The notes beneath the pieces are model-generated. The model was not told the DNA's origin and made no database searches. It saw only the letters and a list, made by a program, of their open reading frames with translations. A stretch of DNA of 46,538 bases from an uncultured Alphaproteobacteria bacterium (GTDB lineage: Bacteria > Pseudomonadota > Alphaproteobacteria > HIMB59 > GCA-002718135). Positions 42,209 to 46,538 of the stretch are shown one piece after another. Location of the stretch: positions 1 through 46,538 of the forward strand of contig CACNLM010000003.1 in the NCBI GenBank assembly GCA_902621305.1. The letters are read 5' to 3'. Each line of letters starts with the position of its first letter. Positions within the stretch are counted from its first letter, which is position 1. The position numbers and the translations under genes were made by a program.

Positions 42209-43237
42209 TTATACTTTACTCGACTTTGACCAAAGATTTATATTTTCTTCTTTTGCGTATTTATTTATTTCCTTTAATTCAGAGTTACTAAAAACTAGAT
42301 TATTTTGACTATCTAAACATTCGTCTAATTGCGTAACTGTTCTTGCACCAATTAAAGCTGATGTCATGTTAGGATGACGAAGTACCCATGAAAGAGCCAT
42401 TTGAGGTAAAGATTGTCCTCTTTTATTTGCAATTTTTGTTAACTCTTTAATTTTAAATAAATAACTTTTTGTAATCATTTTTTTATCAAGTGATGAATTA
42501 TCAGAAACCCTTGATACTTTAGGTATTTTTTTTAAATATTTTCCCGATAACATTCCTTGAGCAAGAGGAGAGAATGCAATACAGCCTATATCTAATTTTT
42601 TTAATGTAGATAATAAATCTTTTTCGACCCATCTATTAATCATGGAGTAAGATGGTTGATGAATTAAACAACTTACACCTCTATCTTTTAATAACTTGTT
42701 CATTTTAATTGTTTGTTTTGAGCTATATGATGAAATACCTACGTATAAAGCCTTACCACTTGTAATTGATTGAGCTAGTGCATCTGCTGTCTCTTCTAAA
42801 GGAGTTAATGGATCAAAACGATGAGAATAAAATATATCTACATATTGTAGTTTCATTCGTTTTAAACTTTGATCAAGGCTTGCAGTTAGGTATTTTTTTG
42901 AGCCCCATTCACCATAAGGGCCATCCCACATGTGATAGCCTGCCTTACTTGATATTATCATTTCGTCTCTATATTTTTTAAAATCAGAGTTCATAACTTT
43001 GCCAAAATTTTCTTCTGCAGATCCTGCTGGTGGACCATAATTATTTGCTAAATCAAAATGAGTTATACCGCGATCAAATGCTCTAAAAAGCATTCTCTTT
43101 GCTTCTTTTGACATAGATTTTTTACCACCAAAGTTATGCCAAAGACCAAGTGTAATAGGAGGTAGAAGCAAACCACTATTTCCACATCTTCTGTACTCTA
43201 GTTTTTTATATCTTTTATTATTAGCTTTATAAGCCAT
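42209..43237 (-). CDS. YghZ-type aldo/keto reductase (L-glyceraldehyde-3-phosphate reductase family)
   Basis: A 342-residue AKR of the YghZ/GPR group. The start (RYKKLEYRRCGNSGLLLPPITLGLWHNFG, about 8-36) is diagnostic for this group. The catalytic tetrad is the Asp in FDLANN, the Tyr in NYGPPAGSAE, the Lys in SSKAGY and the His in YSHRFD. YghZ reduces aldehydes such as L-glyceraldehyde 3-phosphate and methylglyoxal. It is upstream of the D-2-hydroxyacid dehydrogenase on the same transcript, fitting aldehyde and hydroxyacid metabolism. Confidence 0.92.
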   Translation of the reverse strand: MAYKANNKRYKKLEYRRCGNSGLLLPPITLGLWHNFGGKKSMSKEAKRMLFRAFDRGITHFDLANNYGPPAGSAEENFGKVMNSDFKKYRDEMIISSKAGYHMWDGPYGEWGSKKYLTASLDQSLKRMKLQYVDIFYSHRFDPLTPLEETADALAQSITSGKALYVGISSYSSKQTIKMNKLLKDRGVSCLIHQPSYSMINRWVEKDLLSTLKKLDIGCIAFSPLAQGMLSGKYLKKIPKVSRVSDNSSLDKKMITKSYLFKIKELTKIANKRGQSLPQMALSWVLRHPNMTSALIGARTVTQLDECLDSQNNLVFSNSELKEINKYAKEENINLWSKSSKV

Positions 43238-43314
43238 TAATACTTTTTAAGTATATTTAGCTATTACATCAAGTAATTATTTAAACATTATAGATGATAA
43301 TAAAATATTATTAA

Positions 43315-45090
43315 TTAATATTCATGTTTTTGTTTATTCCACATTAATGCATATAATCCATTTTTGTTAAGTAGGCTTGAATGATCTCCTTCTTCAATAA
43401 TATTGCCTTTATCTAAAACAATTATTTTATCTGCATTTGAAACTGTAGAGAGTCTATGAGCTATAATTAATGTAGTTTTACCTTGAGAAATTTTATTTAA
43501 GTTTTTATTTATTTCTTTTTCTGTATTAGTATCTAAAGCTGATGTTGCTTCATCAAAAAAGAGAATTGATGGATTTTTTAAAACAGCTCTTGCAATAGCA
43601 ACTCTTTGTTTTTCTCCTCCGGATAATTTAAGACCTCTCTCACCTACAATAGTGTTGTATTTGTCTGGAATACTTTCAATAAAATCATGAATACCAGCTA
43701 TTTTTGCTGCATTTATTACATCTTCTTCACTTGAGTCTATTAAACCATATGAAATATTATAAAAAATTGTGTCATTGAATAATACTGTATCCTGGGGGAC
43801 AACACCTATCATTTGTCTTAATGAGTTTTGTTTGTATTTTTTAATATTTTTCTTATTAATTAATATTTCTCCACTATCTGGGTCATAAAAACGAAACAAT
43901 AATTTACTTATTGTTGATTTTCCTGCACCAGTTGGTCCAACTATCGCTAAAGATTTACCTTCTGGTATACTAAAGGATATATTTTTAATAATTGTTCTAT
44001 TATTTTCATATCCAAAAAAAATATTATTAAAAATTATTTCTGCATTATTATTTTTTAAATTTTCATTTCCATTATCATCAATGTTATTTTTTTCTTTTAA
44101 AAGATTAAACATATTTTCCATATCAACTAACGATTGTCTTATTTCGCGATAAATAGTTCCCAGAAAATTTAATGGTTGATAAAGTTGCAGCATATAAGCA
44201 TTGATAACTACAAAACCACCAACCGTTATAGTTTTATTCTGAATTCCAAATACTGTTAAAACAAGCATAAGAGTTATTCCAATCATTATTACAAATGTTT
44301 GGCTAATATTTAAAAGAGATAAGGATGTTCTATTCTTGTTTGCTGCATTTTCATATTTTTCTAGTGACTCATCTAATCTTTTAAACTCGTGATTTTCGTT
44401 ATTAAAATATTTAACAGTTTCAAAATTAAGAAGACTATCAATCATTTTAGTACTTGCAGCATTATCTGCTGAATTCATTTCTATTCTAAATTGTAATCTC
44501 CATTGAGTAATTGTAAATGTTAGAATAACATAGATAGAAATGGTTACAAAAGTTATGATTGCGTATTCAAATCCGTATAAAGTAAGTAAAATAAATATAA
44601 CAAGAACTAGCTCAATAAATGTTGGAACAACATTAAATAGAACATAGCGTAATAAAAAATCTATTCCTTTTGTACCCCTATCAATAAATCTATTAAGGCC
44701 TCCAGTCTGTCTTGAAAGATGAAAATCTAAAGACAAAAAATGTAAATGTTTGAAAACTTTTAGACTTACTCTTCTAATAGCATTTTGAGATACTTTAGAA
44801 AAAAGAGCGTCTCTGATTTCATTAAAAGCAAATGAAGCTATTCTTACAATTCCATAAGATATAATAATAGCAATCGGAACATATAATAATAAATTTATAC
44901 CACTACTTAAATCATTAAGTGAATCAACAGCATTTCCAAGGATTAAAGGTGTATAAACGCTAGCTACTTTTGCTAATATCATACTCAACCCAGCTAAAAC
45001 CACTCTTATTCTAAGATCTTTTCTGCTTTTGGGCCATAAATAAGGGAGTAATAATTTTGATGTACTAAAGAAAGTAGAATCTTTTTTCAT
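43315..45090 (-). CDS. Atm1-type ABC exporter (fused permease-ATPase)
   Basis: A 591-residue half transporter: six membrane helices in residues about 25-310, then an ATPase with Walker A GPTGAGKST at 385-393, signature LSGGE at 489-493, Walker B ILFFDE near 509-514 and the switch His in AHR near 545. The opening LLLPYLWPKSRKDLRIRV and RRVSLKVFKHLHFLSLDFHLSRQTGG are typical of Atm1/HMT1-like proteins, which export glutathione-linked sulfur or metal compounds for Fe-S and metal balance. It forms homodimers. A single gene, with 173 bases before the next frame. Confidence 0.9.
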   Translation of the reverse strand: MKKDSTFFSTSKLLLPYLWPKSRKDLRIRVVLAGLSMILAKVASVYTPLILGNAVDSLNDLSSGINLLLYVPIAIIISYGIVRIASFAFNEIRDALFSKVSQNAIRRVSLKVFKHLHFLSLDFHLSRQTGGLNRFIDRGTKGIDFLLRYVLFNVVPTFIELVLVIFILLTLYGFEYAIITFVTISIYVILTFTITQWRLQFRIEMNSADNAASTKMIDSLLNFETVKYFNNENHEFKRLDESLEKYENAANKNRTSLSLLNISQTFVIMIGITLMLVLTVFGIQNKTITVGGFVVINAYMLQLYQPLNFLGTIYREIRQSLVDMENMFNLLKEKNNIDDNGNENLKNNNAEIIFNNIFFGYENNRTIIKNISFSIPEGKSLAIVGPTGAGKSTISKLLFRFYDPDSGEILINKKNIKKYKQNSLRQMIGVVPQDTVLFNDTIFYNISYGLIDSSEEDVINAAKIAGIHDFIESIPDKYNTIVGERGLKLSGGEKQRVAIARAVLKNPSILFFDEATSALDTNTEKEINKNLNKISQGKTTLIIAHRLSTVSNADKIIVLDKGNIIEEGDHSSLLNKNGLYALMWNKQKHEY

Positions 45091-45263
45091 ATCATATTTT
45101 TAAAATTAAAAAATTATCCTTATAAAAATTGATTAAATAAGTCTTGTAAAATTTATACATAGCTCACATTAATCAATAATTAGCAATGTTTGTAATATTT
45201 TAAAGTAAATGTTGCTTTCTGTATTTGATAATATTTTTATATAATAATATATAATATTAATAA

Positions 45264-45443
45264 ATGACTGACTTACAATGGTATGCCTATCTTGGAGGAT
45301 TTGTAGCATTCGCAATCGGATGTTACGTATATTATCTCTCTAGAAATAAAAATTTAGATGATCAACAAGTTAAAAATAGAAAAAGAGTTATGAATTTTTT
45401 TTTAATTATAGCTTTGGTTTGTGTTGGTTATTCGTGGCTGTAA
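45264..45443 (+). CDS. Two-helix small membrane protein
   Basis: A 59-residue protein starting with MTDLQWYAYLGGFVAF and ending with VCVGYSWL. It has one hydrophobic segment at about 8-26 and another at about 43-58, joined by a basic loop (RNKNLDDQQVKNRKR), so both ends should face the same side. No family recognised. It ends 16 bases before the kinase start and probably shares its transcript. The codon use is normal for the window. Confidence 0.65.
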   Translation: MTDLQWYAYLGGFVAFAIGCYVYYLSRNKNLDDQQVKNRKRVMNFFLIIALVCVGYSWL

Positions 45444-45459
45444 ACTTAAGAGATAAAAT

Positions 45460-46538
45460 TTGAAATATTATCTTGCAATTGATGCTGGGACTTCTGTAAT
45501 AAAGACTGTAATTTTCAATACAAATTTCAAACAAATAAATTCTCATAGTGTAAAAAATCCAGTCGTAACTGATAAATTTGGTAAATCTGAAATTGAAATG
45601 GAAAAATTTTGGCTGCTTACAGCAAAGTGTATTAAACTTTTAATAAAAAAATCTAAAATTCAGTCACAATCAATTGTTGGTTTAGGCATAACTGGAAATA
45701 TGGTCGGATTTTGGTCTATCAATAATACAAATAAACCAGTAAGAAATGCAATTTTGTGGAATGACACAAGAAGCCAAAAAGTTTTCACTAATAAAAAAAT
45801 ATTTGATCAAATTTATAAAATTACTGGCTCTATCGCGCAATACGGCTGTACTATACCTATTTTAAAGTGGATGACTAAATTTGAAAAAGAAAATTTAAAG
45901 AAAATTAAATACATCTTAACATGTAAAGATTGGTTAAGATTTAAATTAACAGGGAATATAAATAATGATGAAACAGAAGTTTCAGTATACCCAGGAGATA
46001 TAAAAAATAAAAAATTATCAAAAAAAATCTTCAAAATTTTTAACCTAAGTACAAAATATTTTAAATTGTTTCCAGAAATAAAAAAATCAAATGAATTAGG
46101 TGGGTATATTACCAAAAGTGCATCAAGGTTAACGAGTTTAAAAGTTGGTACACCTGTTATTATAGGATGTGGTGACGTAATAGCTTCCATATTAGGAGCT
46201 GGAGGAATTAATCATAACAAAAAAATCAGTATAATTGGAACTACATGTCACAATATTATAGTTAAAAATAATTCAACAATATCTAAAGACGGTTCAGGAT
46301 TATTTTTTGCTTCTTTAAATAATACATGGTTAGAGACTAAAATAAACGTTGCAGGAACAACTAATATTGATTGGGTTATTGATAATTTTTATATAAATTC
46401 AAAAAAGTATTCAGATAAGATTAAAATAATTAATAAATTTGAAAAAAAATATTTAACTTTTAATTATCCAGAAAATTCATTGGTATTTCTTCCTTATATA
46501 AATTATGGAGGATCTATATCTCCATTTGTAAATTTAAA
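45460..46538 (+). CDS. FGGY-family carbohydrate kinase (3' end outside the window)
   Basis: About 359 codons are present, open to the window edge; no stop is reached. It starts with TTG at 45460 (LKYYLAIDAGTSVIK), the ATP/phosphate loop of the sugar kinases. GLGITGNMVGFW, AILWNDTRSQ, CKDWLRFKLTGN with NDETEVS, and VGTPVIIGCGDVIASILGAGG follow in the usual FGGY order. Family members phosphorylate xylulose, glycerol, ribulose, erythritol and similar polyols; the substrate is not fixed. It lies downstream of the small membrane protein and opposite the Atm1-like gene. Weak ribosome site. Confidence 0.85.
   Translation, partial: MKYYLAIDAGTSVIKTVIFNTNFKQINSHSVKNPVVTDKFGKSEIEMEKFWLLTAKCIKLLIKKSKIQSQSIVGLGITGNMVGFWSINNTNKPVRNAILWNDTRSQKVFTNKKIFDQIYKITGSIAQYGCTIPILKWMTKFEKENLKKIKYILTCKDWLRFKLTGNINNDETEVSVYPGDIKNKKLSKKIFKIFNLSTKYFKLFPEIKKSNELGGYITKSASRLTSLKVGTPVIIGCGDVIASILGAGGINHNKKISIIGTTCHNIIVKNNSTISKDGSGLFFASLNNTWLETKINVAGTTNIDWVIDNFYINSKKYSDKIKIINKFEKKYLTFNYPENSLVFLPYINYGGSISPFVNL

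Noticed and set aside
45813-46190. 125-residue open frame on the minus strand
   Set aside because: It is antisense to the clearly recognisable FGGY kinase and has no family features.

Overview
The window is strongly AT-rich, densely packed bacterial DNA. Most neighbouring genes overlap by 1-11 bases or lie a few bases apart, and Shine-Dalgarno sites are mostly weak. The gene set points to a streamlined marine alphaproteobacterium of the SAR11/HIMB59/AEGEAN-169 kind: phosphatidylcholine synthase Pcs, an Atm1-type exporter, many EamA transporters, PhyH and 2OG dioxygenases, and a TatD-metallohydrolase pair. The lineage is an inference from composition and gene content; no rRNA or tRNA gene is visible.

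Layout. 1-4403 (+): the tail of TatD, then a PhnP-like metallohydrolase, a 3-hydroxyisobutyrate-dehydrogenase-like enzyme, an SMP-30 lactonase, a pterin carbinolamine dehydratase and an MlrC-like M81 protein. 4404-8019: SelO AMPylase, a 2OG oxygenase of the HalD/BesD type that keeps the iron-binding Asp, an orphan TupA-like tungstate-binding protein and two small proteins. 8003-18247: five EamA/DMT permeases and one MFS permease interleaved with an HDAC-like deacetylase, a PhyH oxygenase, a cupin, YjbQ and small unknowns. Two intergenic stretches here hold long stem-loops that begin GTGGCAC. 18290-22363: a TTC38-like TPR protein, D-apionate lactonase (ApnL) and a Gfo/Idh/MocA enzyme resembling D-apiose dehydrogenase (ApsD), together predicted to turn D-apiose into D-apionate. 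22378-29689: a four-module protein (two cNMP-binding domains, acyltransferase, SGNH hydrolase), a YugP-like zinc protease, an aminotransferase, a renalase-like flavoprotein, small proteins, and an EF-hand secreted protein with a lipoprotein. 29786-32445: a photolyase-related protein, a Nudix hydrolase and Pcs.

32446-35974 is the most interesting part. Two tandem glnA-type glutamine riboswitch aptamers lie 67 bases apart and are followed by a predicted switching element and a 17-codon leader peptide. The leader ends 2 bases before an operon of circularly permuted ATP-grasp, alpha-E (DUF403) and transglutaminase genes. That operon has been predicted by comparative genomics to make or modify a peptide, but its product is unknown; the riboswitch suggests that it answers to glutamine, i.e. 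nitrogen status.

36009-37838 holds small membrane or unknown proteins. 37911-46538 is a sugar-related region: an SDR epimerase-like enzyme, a GH32/68-like beta-propeller enzyme, a membrane-anchored sorbosone/aldose-dehydrogenase-like propeller, a D-2-hydroxyacid dehydrogenase, a YghZ-type aldo/keto reductase, an Atm1-type ABC exporter, a two-TM small protein and a 3'-truncated FGGY sugar kinase. No CRISPR array, insertion sequence, tRNA or rRNA was seen. No gene-free stretch exceeds 300 bases; the longest (32446-32730) holds the riboswitches.
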